NCBI GenBank assembly: GCA_027456085.1
Contig: DAIDVO010000067.1
Location: 1-43,473, forward strand
Reading direction: 5' to 3'
Length of the DNA: 43,473 nucleotides
Source of the DNA: Steroidobacteraceae bacterium
Lineage (GTDB): Bacteria; Pseudomonadota; Gammaproteobacteria; Steroidobacterales; Steroidobacteraceae
The position numbers were made by a program, and so were the translations under genes. Below are positions 32,032 to 39,448 of this stretch, one piece after another (positions within the stretch are counted from its first letter, which is position 1; each line of letters starts with the position of its first letter). A model generated the notes under the pieces. That model searched no databases. It was given only the letters and a program-made list of their open reading frames with translations, and was not told the origin of the DNA.

Positions 32032-33518
32032 TGGGACCACGAATCATGACGCTGAGCAAAGAAGTCTATGCGGAATTCGAAGATGTAGTCGGTCCGGAAT
32101 TCATCTGTAATGACCCGGCGATCATGCCCTCGTATTACGCCACCGAGTTCGCGGCAGTCATCCTGCCGGAGAACACGGCGCAGGTTCAGGCAATCGTCAA
32201 GCTGTGCAACAAGCACAAGGTGTCATTCCGACCGGTGTGCACCGGCTGGACGGGAAAGTTTCAAGCGGGCGTTGTCCTTTTGGATTTGAGAAGGATGAAC
32301 CGCATCATCGAGATCAACGAGAAGAACATGTACGCGGTGGTCGAGCCGTATGTGATCACGGCGCAGCTGCAGGCCGAGTTGATGAAGCGAGGCCTGCATC
32401 TGAACGTCAAGGGCGCCGGCACCAATTGCTCGGCGATGCTGCGCGGCCACGGACATCTGGATCAATCCACTGGCGGCGACGATCGCAATCATCTGGCCAT
32501 CGAGTGGGTCACGCCTGCCGGGAACATCGTCCGATCCGGCTCCTTGGGGTCTTCGGATGAATGGTTCTGCGGGGATGGCCCGGGGCCCTCGCTGCGGAGC
32601 ATCCTCACGAGTGCGACGCCTCCGGGTGTGACGCCTGGCGTATTTACGCGGGCCGCCATGAAGATCTATCACTGGCCCGGTCCGACGAAGTTCCCCATCG
32701 TCGGCAATTCGCCAAATTACGCCCTAAGCGAAATTCCGGCGAATTTCATGACCCGCTATTACAGTTTTCCGACCATGGAAAAGATGTGGCAGGCCGAGCT
32801 CAAGATCGGAGAGAGTGAAATCTCGTTCGAGCTCATGGGCTTCAACGTGGCCATGGTGGCGGCGAACATCACGACCAGCAATGAAGAAGAGGAAGCGGCT
32901 TTCAAGCGGCTCAGCAAAGAGGTGCAAGGTCCGGGCTTCCTGATCATCCTGGCCGGCAATTCCGCGGCCGACTTCGAATACAAGAAGCGCGTGCTGAATC
33001 ACATCGTCAATGCCGCGGGCGGCAAGTCCCTCGCTTCGCTGGAAGATCCCCGGACGGAGGGGATTCTGATGTGCCAGTGCATCCGAATTTCCGCCTCTAT
33101 CCGGGAAACCTTCCGCCCGGGCGGCGCTTTCAGTTCCATCCCCGTGATGGGGCAAAGAGACCTGACGATCAAGTGGGCGATCGGGGCCGGAAAGGCAAAG
33201 GAGCCGTTGATCGAAAAGGGTTTGATCGTGGATGACGGCGGCGCCTCCTTTGGATGGGGCGTCGAACAGGGACATCTCGGCAAGACGGAAATATTCTGCA
33301 AGTTTGATCCCCAGAACGCGGTCGCCAAGCAGGCGGTGCAGGCCTGGCACGACGAGCAGAGTGCCCGGGCCTTCAAGGAACGCTATTTCGCGTTACTATC
33401 GCCGGGCCAGCCCGAGGAAATCGGCAAAGCGCTGTCGAACTACCACGTCTGGTGGAACAAGCTCCAAAAGGAGCTCGATCCCAATCGCGTATCACCGGAG
33501 GGCGGCGCACTGGTCTAG
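32031..33518 (+). CDS. Second FAD-binding oxidoreductase, GlcD/GlcE-like
   Basis: A 495-residue PCMH-type flavoprotein, paralogous in fold to the gene at 29246. ATG 32046 (MTLSKEVY) is an alternative start. Recognisable segments are AVILPENTAQVQAIVKLCN, RPVCTGWTGKFQAGVVLLDLRRMNRIIEI, AVVEPYVITAQLQAEL and the FAD-loop-like GDGPGPSLRSIL. The C-terminus reads LDPNRVSPEGG, a diverged form of the usual DPNxxxNPGK ending, which may mean altered flavin or partner contacts. It is translationally coupled to the iron-sulfur gene and ends about 100 bases before the corrinoid protein gene. Together the three form a GlcDEF-like oxidase module inserted between a methyltransferase gene and its corrinoid partner. 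Confidence 0.86.
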   Translation: MGPRIMTLSKEVYAEFEDVVGPEFICNDPAIMPSYYATEFAAVILPENTAQVQAIVKLCNKHKVSFRPVCTGWTGKFQAGVVLLDLRRMNRIIEINEKNMYAVVEPYVITAQLQAELMKRGLHLNVKGAGTNCSAMLRGHGHLDQSTGGDDRNHLAIEWVTPAGNIVRSGSLGSSDEWFCGDGPGPSLRSILTSATPPGVTPGVFTRAAMKIYHWPGPTKFPIVGNSPNYALSEIPANFMTRYYSFPTMEKMWQAELKIGESEISFELMGFNVAMVAANITTSNEEEEAAFKRLSKEVQGPGFLIILAGNSAADFEYKKRVLNHIVNAAGGKSLASLEDPRTEGILMCQCIRISASIRETFRPGGAFSSIPVMGQRDLTIKWAIGAGKAKEPLIEKGLIVDDGGASFGWGVEQGHLGKTEIFCKFDPQNAVAKQAVQAWHDEQSARAFKERYFALLSPGQPEEIGKALSNYHVWWNKLQKELDPNRVSPEGGALV

Positions 33519-33615
33519 TCCGCGCATATCACCGCCCGGCCGGCCATCCCAAGAATCGCTGCGGTTGCCGGGCCGGATTGAGTCTTGGTGCAACCGCGAT
33601 AAGGAGTGCATTTCG
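33519..33615 (+). other. Short intergenic gap between oxidase module and corrinoid genes
   Basis: About 97 bases without a gene. CCCGGC at 33535-33540 and GCCGGG at 33567-33572 could pair over a 26-base loop. The stem is too short and lacks a following T-run, so I do not call a terminator; a processing or attenuation site within the operon is possible. Confidence 0.4.
33601..33606 (+). promoter_or_regulatory. Ribosome-binding site AAGGAG fixing corrinoid protein start
   Basis: AAGGAG lies nine bases before GTG 33616. ATG 33625 would be 18 bases away, so GTG is the better start. Confidence 0.7.
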
Positions 33616-34308
33616 GTGACTGACATGACAGAGCAAGAACAACAGCTCGTCTCGTGGCTCGCGGACATGCGTGAAGACGACGCCGTCCCCCTCGCCACGG
33701 CGATGCTGCTTGAACAGCGTGTGGATCCGCTACACGTCCTCAATCTATGCCGCGCGGCGATGGAAATCGTCAGCAAGCGCTTCGAGCAAGGCGAATATTT
33801 CCTGCCCGAACTCGTACTTTCCGGCGAGATGCTTGACCGGATTGGCGCCATCGCCAAGCCGCTCATCAAGGATCTTCCCCAAGACGCCGCCCGCAAGGCC
33901 GGCAAAGTACTCATAGGCACGGTCCACGGCGACCTGCACGACATAGGCAAGAACATCGTTACCTTCATGCTGGATATCAACGGCTTCGAGGTGAAGGACA
34001 TCGGCATCGATGTTCCAGTCAAGGTATTCATCGACGAGATCAATGCCTACCAGCCCAATGTCGTCGGCCTGTCCGGATTCCTGACGCTGGCGTTTGAATC
34101 AATGAAGGAAACCATCGAGGCGATCGCTCAAGCCGGCTTGCGCGAAAAGCTCCGCATAATGATCGGCGGCGGCCAGATTGATGAGACGATCCGCGCTTAC
34201 ACGGGGGCGGACGCGTTCGGCAGTAATGCCGTCGAGGCGGTCGCCCTGTGCACCAAATGGTGCGCGGCAGCCGCTCCAAAACTCGGATACGCGCCGGCCG
34301 GCAAGTAG
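33616..34308 (+). CDS. Corrinoid-binding methyltransferase protein (MtaC/MetH B12-domain type)
   Basis: A 230-residue corrinoid protein that would carry the methyl group on cobalamin. The track ORF starts far upstream at 33232; an AAGGAG site chooses GTG 33616. The N-terminal four-helix cap covers about residues 1-90 (FLPELVLSGEMLDRIG). The Rossmann B12 domain has the base-off signature GDLHDIGKNI, with His108 as the lower axial ligand, then VVGLSGFLT (the S-x-L-type motif) and MIGGGQID, which line the nucleotide tail pocket. Length and order match MtaC, MtbC and acetogen O-demethylase corrinoid proteins. It sits directly before the two activation genes and the pterin methyltransferase. Partner MT1 is most likely the UroD protein at 27806. 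Confidence 0.94.
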   Translation: MTDMTEQEQQLVSWLADMREDDAVPLATAMLLEQRVDPLHVLNLCRAAMEIVSKRFEQGEYFLPELVLSGEMLDRIGAIAKPLIKDLPQDAARKAGKVLIGTVHGDLHDIGKNIVTFMLDINGFEVKDIGIDVPVKVFIDEINAYQPNVVGLSGFLTLAFESMKETIEAIAQAGLREKLRIMIGGGQIDETIRAYTGADAFGSNAVEAVALCTKWCAAAAPKLGYAPAGK

Positions 34309-34350
34309 TCATGGCCGGGACTCCCCGGCAGTCGCGCGTAGGTTAACGTC

Positions 34351-35055
34351 GTGTACCGAATATCCAGCCGTCCGCTATTGTGCGCGGTCTCCTCGGCCGT
34401 GCCGGAACAGGTCATGAGCGGCGCTCATCTGCGGCTTCGTGCGCAGGCATTGAGGCTGCTTGAAGCCGAATCGATGCTCGACGCCCGCTACGCTTTTCGC
34501 TTCGTGACGATCGATGGCGTCCGTGACGATCTGCTCATCCTGGCCGGTGAAAGCCTTGAAGCTCCGTGGCTCATTCCGAAGAGCGGCCGGCTCACAGCCG
34601 TTGCTTGCTGCGTAGCCACGCTGGGAGAGGGTCTGGAGGATCGCGTACGCACGCTTTTCACCGCGCGACGCGCGGCGCTTGCACTCGTCTTGGATTCGAT
34701 TGGCAATGAGATCCTAATGGTACTGGCGCGGCGGGCGCAGGATCATATGCGGGCCGCGGCAACCGGCCGCGGTCTGTCCATGGCGGGCGAGCTGCGTTCC
34801 GGTGACCCTGGTCTGGCTCTCGATACGCAGCGCAGGATCCTGGCGCTCGCCGCCGCCGACGAATTGGGCATTACCCTGAGTAGCGGCTGCGTGATGCGGC
34901 CACTCAAGTCGACGAGCATGGTGCTCGGTGCCGGCATTGCGTTGCGCGAAGTTGGCTGGTCGCGCTGTGATCCCTGTCCGTCGCGACCACGGTGCCGCGT
35001 CGCCACCGGCGCGCGCATGAACAGTGCATCACCGCCGCCGCGAACCCAACCGTGA
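34351..35055 (+). CDS. MetH-activation-domain-like protein (corrinoid reactivation accessory)
   Basis: A 234-residue protein starting at GTG 34351, resembling the reactivation domain of B12-dependent methionine synthase. Visible matches are ACCVATLGEGLEDRV, the Asp-Ser-Ile-Gly stretch LVLDSIGNEILM, the final motif GITLSSGCVMRPLKSTSMVLG and a C-terminal Cys cluster CDPCPSRPRC. In MetH this domain holds S-adenosylmethionine for reductive remethylation of oxidised cob(II)alamin. Stand-alone versions occur beside corrinoid methyltransferase and RACo-type genes. Its TGA overlaps GTG 35052, an alternative start of the activase gene, so coupling is likely. Whether it binds SAM or acts as a chaperone for the corrinoid protein cannot be told; the R-x-x-x-Y/H SAM motif of MetH is not obvious. 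Confidence 0.75.
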   Translation: MYRISSRPLLCAVSSAVPEQVMSGAHLRLRAQALRLLEAESMLDARYAFRFVTIDGVRDDLLILAGESLEAPWLIPKSGRLTAVACCVATLGEGLEDRVRTLFTARRAALALVLDSIGNEILMVLARRAQDHMRAAATGRGLSMAGELRSGDPGLALDTQRRILALAAADELGITLSSGCVMRPLKSTSMVLGAGIALREVGWSRCDPCPSRPRCRVATGARMNSASPPPRTQP

Positions 35056-35066
35056 TACCGGCTGAA

Positions 35067-36899
35067 ATGAAGAACGTTCAATCGTACACGCTGCACTTTC
35101 CGCAGCTTGACCGCGATATTGCGGTGCGCGATGGCGAAACCATTCTGCAGTGCGCGCGCCGCGCGGGCGTGCGTATCGTCGGCGCCTGCGGCGGTCGTGG
35201 AACCTGCGGCTCCTGCATGGTCGCCGTGATCGAAGGCCGCGTGCGCAGCTCGACCCGCAAGAGCGCCACCGACTCCGGTACGGCGGAAGGACACCACACC
35301 GTCCGCGCCTGCCAGTCCAGTCCCGTGACGGACTGCGTCATCATGATATCAGCGCGCGCGCTCGCCCCTGTTGTGCGTACGGAAGTCGCCGCGGCCGACG
35401 ACTCGCTGTATTTGCCGCTGGACAGCGCCATCGTTCGACGGTGCATTACCGTGCCCGCGCCGACCCTTGAAGATCCCCGCGCCGATGCGGAACGCCTGGT
35501 CCGGGCCCTTCCGGGCGGCCCAAAGCCCACCATCGATATCACCGCGGCTCGTTCCTTGCCAATACGCCTGCGCGCCGACGGCGGCGTACTGTCGGTCGTC
35601 ATGCGCCGCAACGAGATCATCTCCTGCACGACGCAAGCCGCGGGCACGCTGGGTTTGGCCGTCGATTTGGGTACGACCAACACAGCCGGATTCTTGGTCA
35701 ATCTTCATGATGGGGCTCATATCGCCACTCTCGGCATCGAGAACCCGCAAGTTGCTTGGGGCGCCGATCTCATCAGCCGGATCAGCTACGCGCTGCGCAG
35801 CCCAAGCGGCGCCGAGGAATTGCGTCAAGCGGCGGTGACCGGAATCAACGCCATGATCCACGATTTATGCGCTGCCGTCGGAGCGCGGCCGGCTGAGATC
35901 GTCGACGTGACGATCTGCGGAAATACAGCCATGCAGTCCCTATTCGCAGGGCTGCCGGTCGACTATCTGGGCAAAGCCCCATTTGTCGCCGTGCTTCGTG
36001 ACGCCTGCGAGATACGCGCCCGCGATCTGGGTCTCGACGTATGTCCCGGCGCGTACGTCTATGTCGCGCCGAATGTTGCCGGGTGCGTCGGCGGCGACCA
36101 CGTCGCCGCACTTTTGGCAACGGAAGCTCGCTGGGCGGACGGCCGCGCCAGCCTTGTCATGGATATCGGGACCAACACCGAAATATCCGTGATTCATGCC
36201 GGCCGGATCCACACCGCATCCGCGCCCTCGGGTCCGGCCCTCGAGGGGGGCCACATTTCCTGCGGAATGCGCGCAGCGAACGGCGCCATCGAGCATGTAC
36301 GGCTTGGCGCATATGGCCTGGAGTTGGAGGTGATCGGCAACGCGGCGCCCGTAGGAGTTTGCGGATCCGGTGTTGTGGACGCGCTCGCAAGTTTGTATCG
36401 GGCGCACGTAATCGACGCACGTGGGCGAATCGGTCGCACGCATCCTGCCGCGACGCAACTCAACGGCAGGCGCTCCGCGATCCTGGCTCCCGGGGTCGAA
36501 TTTACGCAGGACGACATCCGCGCGGTACAGCTGGCGAAGTCGGCCATCCGAACCGCCACGGACGTTCTCCTGGAGCGCGCCGGACTACGCGCCGAAGATC
36601 TTGTGCGCTTCATCATTGCCGGCGCGTTCGGCGCCTACATCGATGTGCCCAGCGCGATCACGATCGGACTACTGCCGAACCTGCCGACGGATCGCTTTCA
36701 GCAGGTCGGCAACGCCGCCGGCGCCGGCATTCGACGCCTGCTCACATCGCAAGCCGCGCGCGAACGCGCAGGCGCTCTTGCGCAGCAATGTGAGTACGTC
36801 GAGCTCAGCTGCGTCAAGACGTTTCAGAAAGCATTTCTATCAAACATCGGATTTCCCGCCGACCCTTGTTTCCCGCCTACCCTTGCCACAGGAGCTTAG
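35067..36899 (+). CDS. RACo-type reductive activator of corrinoid protein (2Fe-2S + ASKHA)
   Basis: A 610-residue ATP-dependent activase that re-reduces Co(II) to Co(I) in corrinoid proteins. The N-terminal ferredoxin-like domain has Cys41, 47, 50 and 82 (GACGGRGTCGSC, VRACQS), the plant-type spacing for one 2Fe-2S cluster. A linker of about 100 residues leads to the DUF4445/ASKHA domain, with phosphate motifs LAVDLGTTNTAGF and SLVMDIGTNTEISV and the late IIAGAFGAYI segment. The order is that of RACo and the activating enzymes of O-demethylase clusters. The track starts at 34992; GTG 35052 and ATG 35067 are both possible and I use ATG. It ends one base before the MT2 start. Electrons would come from an unlinked flavoprotein or ferredoxin, or conceivably from the iron-sulfur module upstream. 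Confidence 0.92.
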   Translation: MKNVQSYTLHFPQLDRDIAVRDGETILQCARRAGVRIVGACGGRGTCGSCMVAVIEGRVRSSTRKSATDSGTAEGHHTVRACQSSPVTDCVIMISARALAPVVRTEVAAADDSLYLPLDSAIVRRCITVPAPTLEDPRADAERLVRALPGGPKPTIDITAARSLPIRLRADGGVLSVVMRRNEIISCTTQAAGTLGLAVDLGTTNTAGFLVNLHDGAHIATLGIENPQVAWGADLISRISYALRSPSGAEELRQAAVTGINAMIHDLCAAVGARPAEIVDVTICGNTAMQSLFAGLPVDYLGKAPFVAVLRDACEIRARDLGLDVCPGAYVYVAPNVAGCVGGDHVAALLATEARWADGRASLVMDIGTNTEISVIHAGRIHTASAPSGPALEGGHISCGMRAANGAIEHVRLGAYGLELEVIGNAAPVGVCGSGVVDALASLYRAHVIDARGRIGRTHPAATQLNGRRSAILAPGVEFTQDDIRAVQLAKSAIRTATDVLLERAGLRAEDLVRFIIAGAFGAYIDVPSAITIGLLPNLPTDRFQQVGNAAGAGIRRLLTSQAARERAGALAQQCEYVELSCVKTFQKAFLSNIGFPADPCFPPTLATGA

Positions 36900-36900
36900 C

Positions 36901-37788
36901 GTGACACTGCCCGACAGCTTTCCTATCGAGATCATCGGCGAACGCATCAGCCCGGGCTACAAGAGCACCAAGGCGCTGCTGGACGCCGATGACTTGTCCG
37001 GCCTGCAGGCATTGGCCGTCAGGCAAGTCCAAGCGGGCGCGTCATACCTCGACGTGCACCTAGGCACCCGCGGACTGCGCGACCTGCCGTTCGTGACAGC
37101 GCTCGTGCGTGCGCTTCAAGCTGTCGTCGATGTGCCGCTGTGTTTCGATTTCCCCGAAATCCCGGTCCTCGAAACCGCGTTCGCCGCTTACGATCCCGGC
37201 AAAGCCGGGGGAGCGCCCGCCATTCTGAACTCCTTGACCGACCAACGCTGGGAACTGATGGAATTGTACGAACGGAATCGCTTTCGCGTCATTGTGATGG
37301 CCTCCGAGCGGGTGGTCGACGGCACTGCGCGCAGCAACCTGACGGCACCGGAAATCGCCGACACGGCTCGGAGTGTGGCTCTACGCCTGAACCGCGAATA
37401 CGGAATCGCAATCCCCGACATATTCATCGATGTCGCCGTGCGCGCGGTCATCGTGGACACGAAGGGACTCAATCGCGCTGTGCTCGACGCAGTGCGGCTT
37501 ATCCGCAATGACTCCACGATCGAGGGCATTCACATCATGGGGGCATTGACCAATATTGGTCAGCAGCTGCCGGCAAAAGCAGCCGACGGCTCGCACCTCA
37601 AACAAGCGCTCGAAAATGCATTTCTGACGATCGCAGTGCCAAATGGCATGGATACAGTAATGGGAACGCCGTGGAGCGGTTACAAGCCGCTACCGGAAGA
37701 CAATTACGTGCTCAAGGTGTACCGAGATTTCCTCGAGCAGTCCGGGAGCGCAGCGCTGCGAGCGGTTCGTAGGTTTTACCATACGTAA
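36901..37788 (+). CDS. Pterin-binding methyltransferase (MT2, MeTr/DHPS-like)
   Basis: A 295-residue TIM-barrel methyltransferase of the MeTr family (dihydropteroate-synthase-like). It would move the methyl group from the corrinoid protein to tetrahydrofolate. The GTG 36901 start follows AGGAG by six bases and lies one base after the activase stop. Signatures are IIGERISPGYKSTK at the N-terminus, GASYLDVHLGTRG, VPLCFDFPEI, the INSL-like ILNSLTDQRW, and HIMGALTNIGQQLP, where the Asn and Gly contact the pterin. The C-terminus is NGMDTVMGTPWSGYKP. It is the last gene of the operon and converges on the GNAT gene with a 5-base gap. Methyl-THF made here can enter one-carbon oxidation or methionine synthesis. 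Confidence 0.92.
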   Translation: MTLPDSFPIEIIGERISPGYKSTKALLDADDLSGLQALAVRQVQAGASYLDVHLGTRGLRDLPFVTALVRALQAVVDVPLCFDFPEIPVLETAFAAYDPGKAGGAPAILNSLTDQRWELMELYERNRFRVIVMASERVVDGTARSNLTAPEIADTARSVALRLNREYGIAIPDIFIDVAVRAVIVDTKGLNRAVLDAVRLIRNDSTIEGIHIMGALTNIGQQLPAKAADGSHLKQALENAFLTIAVPNGMDTVMGTPWSGYKPLPEDNYVLKVYRDFLEQSGSAALRAVRRFYHT

Positions 37789-37793
37789 ACGGT

Positions 37794-38429
37794 TCATGAG
37801 TGCCGCTCCCGCTCCACGGTCGGCGCGATGATCGGAATGTGCGCCGCCGCGCAAGCCGGCGCCAGGCCCGACAGGCGCGGATCATCCGCGACTTCGACCC
37901 GCCGTGCATACGCCCGGAAGCCGGACCGCAGATAGAAAGCGAGTGCGCCCGGATGATCGTGCGTGCACGTGTGGACCCAAAACCGGTCGATCGGACGCTC
38001 CCAGGCGCGTTCAGCGGCGCGATTCATCAGCCAGCGGCCGGCGCCTTGACCCCGCACCGCCGCAGTGAGGCCGAAGAATGCCAATTCGCACTGTCCCGCC
38101 TCGCGATAATCAAGTTCGAGCAGCCCCTCTTCCCGGCCATCGACCGTCACGGCGTAGACCTCGTTGTCGGCGCTTAGCAAAATCGCCTCGAGCTCGCGCT
38201 GCGGCATCACCAGCCGCGAGAACCACAGCCACTCGAGGCCGACGCGCCGAAAAATCCCGCGGTACCAGGTCGGATCGGGAGCGACGATGCGCCGCAGAAG
38301 CCAGGGCCCGTCGGCACGCTCAGGCCGGCGCAACGGCTTCTCGAGCATTTCGAGACAGGTCACGACGGAAGCCAATTTTCCGGGCGGAACATCGCTGTAA
38401 CCATTACTGAGCAGCATCGGGTGCGTCAT
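37794..38429 (-). CDS. GNAT-family N-acetyltransferase
   Basis: A 211-residue acetyltransferase of the GNAT superfamily using acetyl-CoA. The core beta-alpha segments are visible in CELAFFGLTAAVRGQGAGRWLMNRAAERAW, which contains the pyrophosphate-binding RGQGAG (R/Q-x-x-G-x-G/A), and in HDHPGALAFYLRSGFRAY, the usual C-terminal motif B. About 80 residues precede the core without a domain I recognise. The gene runs opposite to the methyl-transfer operon and nearly touches its 3' end, so it is not part of it. The acetylated substrate is unknown. Confidence 0.88.
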   Translation of the reverse strand: MTHPMLLSNGYSDVPPGKLASVVTCLEMLEKPLRRPERADGPWLLRRIVAPDPTWYRGIFRRVGLEWLWFSRLVMPQRELEAILLSADNEVYAVTVDGREEGLLELDYREAGQCELAFFGLTAAVRGQGAGRWLMNRAAERAWERPIDRFWVHTCTHDHPGALAFYLRSGFRAYARRVEVADDPRLSGLAPACAAAHIPIIAPTVERERHS

Positions 38430-38508
38430 CCAGATCGCTTCAAAGGATGATACCTTCGCACAGCGACGAGCAATCTGTCTGCACCATCCGCCCGGCTAAT
38501 GCCGTCCC

Positions 38509-39312
38509 TCAGGGCTTCTCAAACCGCAAGGTCATCCGGTCGGACTCACCGATCGATTTCATCTTGGCGTGCTCGCCGTCGGGGCCGGCCAAGTCCGGCG
38601 GCAGGCGGTGTACGTTGACGTCTTCCGGATCCGCGGGGTTCTCGTTGATCTCGGACACGCCTTGCAGCCGGAAGCCGGTTTTCAAGCCCAGCGCGATCAG
38701 GTAATCCTCGGGAATGCGATGCAGGAGTTTCGAGCTCTGCTCGGCGTCGGCGAAGGGTTTGGCGCGGTGTTCGACCACGCCGAACGTGCCCCCGGGCTTG
38801 AGCACGTCGAATGCGGCTTTAAACACGGCGTCGAGAGCGGCCGGACTGCGATTCAGCCAGTCGTGGGCGTTGCGGAACGTGAGCACCATGTCGGCGGAAT
38901 TCGGCGGACCGAGGGTGACCTCCCGAGGAGGCGCAAATGGGACGACTTTTTCGATGTGGCCGAATACGGCCGGATCGGCCTTGATCTTCTCCTCGAACTT
39001 GGATGGCGCGGCCTCGATTAGATGCCCGTTGTCGCGCAGGAAGGGCGCCAAGATTTCGGTGTACCAGCCCCCGCCCGGCGCCAGCTCTATCACCGTCATG
39101 TTCGGTTGGATCCCGAAGAACCGCAACGTCGCGACCGGGTGACGGTAACGGTCGCGCGCTCTATGCGCGGCCGAGCGCCAGCTGCCGTTGACCGCCTTCT
39201 GCAGCAGCGCCGTCGTGTCTTGCGCGGACGCGTCAGCCGCCGCGCACAGACCGATTGCGAACAGGACGGCGCTGGAAAGTACGGTATTCAACGTGCGGCG
39301 ATGCAGGACCAT
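38509..39312 (-). CDS. Exported class I SAM-methyltransferase-like protein
   Basis: The track start 39435 adds 41 unlikely residues. ATG 39312 gives a 267-residue protein opening with a typical signal peptide (LSSAVLFAIGLCAAADASA/QDT), so the mature protein should be periplasmic. The methyltransferase core includes TVIELAPGGGWYTEILAPFL (motif I), ADMVLTFRNAHDWLN (motif IV) and FDVLKPGGTFGVVEHR (motif V/VI). Periplasmic location is odd for an enzyme needing SAM, which is not known to be abundant there. Homologous exported proteins occur in other proteobacteria, and function is undetermined. A non-catalytic or SAM-independent role is possible. It is preceded by the ornithine cyclodeaminase-like gene on the same strand. 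Confidence 0.82.
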   Translation of the reverse strand: MVLHRRTLNTVLSSAVLFAIGLCAAADASAQDTTALLQKAVNGSWRSAAHRARDRYRHPVATLRFFGIQPNMTVIELAPGGGWYTEILAPFLRDNGHLIEAAPSKFEEKIKADPAVFGHIEKVVPFAPPREVTLGPPNSADMVLTFRNAHDWLNRSPAALDAVFKAAFDVLKPGGTFGVVEHRAKPFADAEQSSKLLHRIPEDYLIALGLKTGFRLQGVSEINENPADPEDVNVHRLPPDLAGPDGEHAKMKSIGESDRMTLRFEKP

Positions 39313-39448
39313 GGTGCGACCCCCTGACGACGAGAGCCCAAGACTACGCCCGAAGCGGATCGCAAGACCAGACCCTCCGTTCAGGGCGGTGCGCGAACGA
39401 TCTAGGCCGGAAGGCCGGAGGTGTCGTGCCTGCACCGTCCATCGTCGG

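Noticed and set aside
33535-33572. Possible stem-loop CCCGGC/GCCGGG between flavoprotein and corrinoid genes
   Set aside because: Only six base pairs over a 26-base loop and no T-run; expected by chance in DNA this GC-rich.
33232-33615. Upstream extension of the corrinoid protein ORF
   Set aside because: It overlaps the second flavoprotein gene in another frame, and AAGGAG at 33601 points to GTG 33616.
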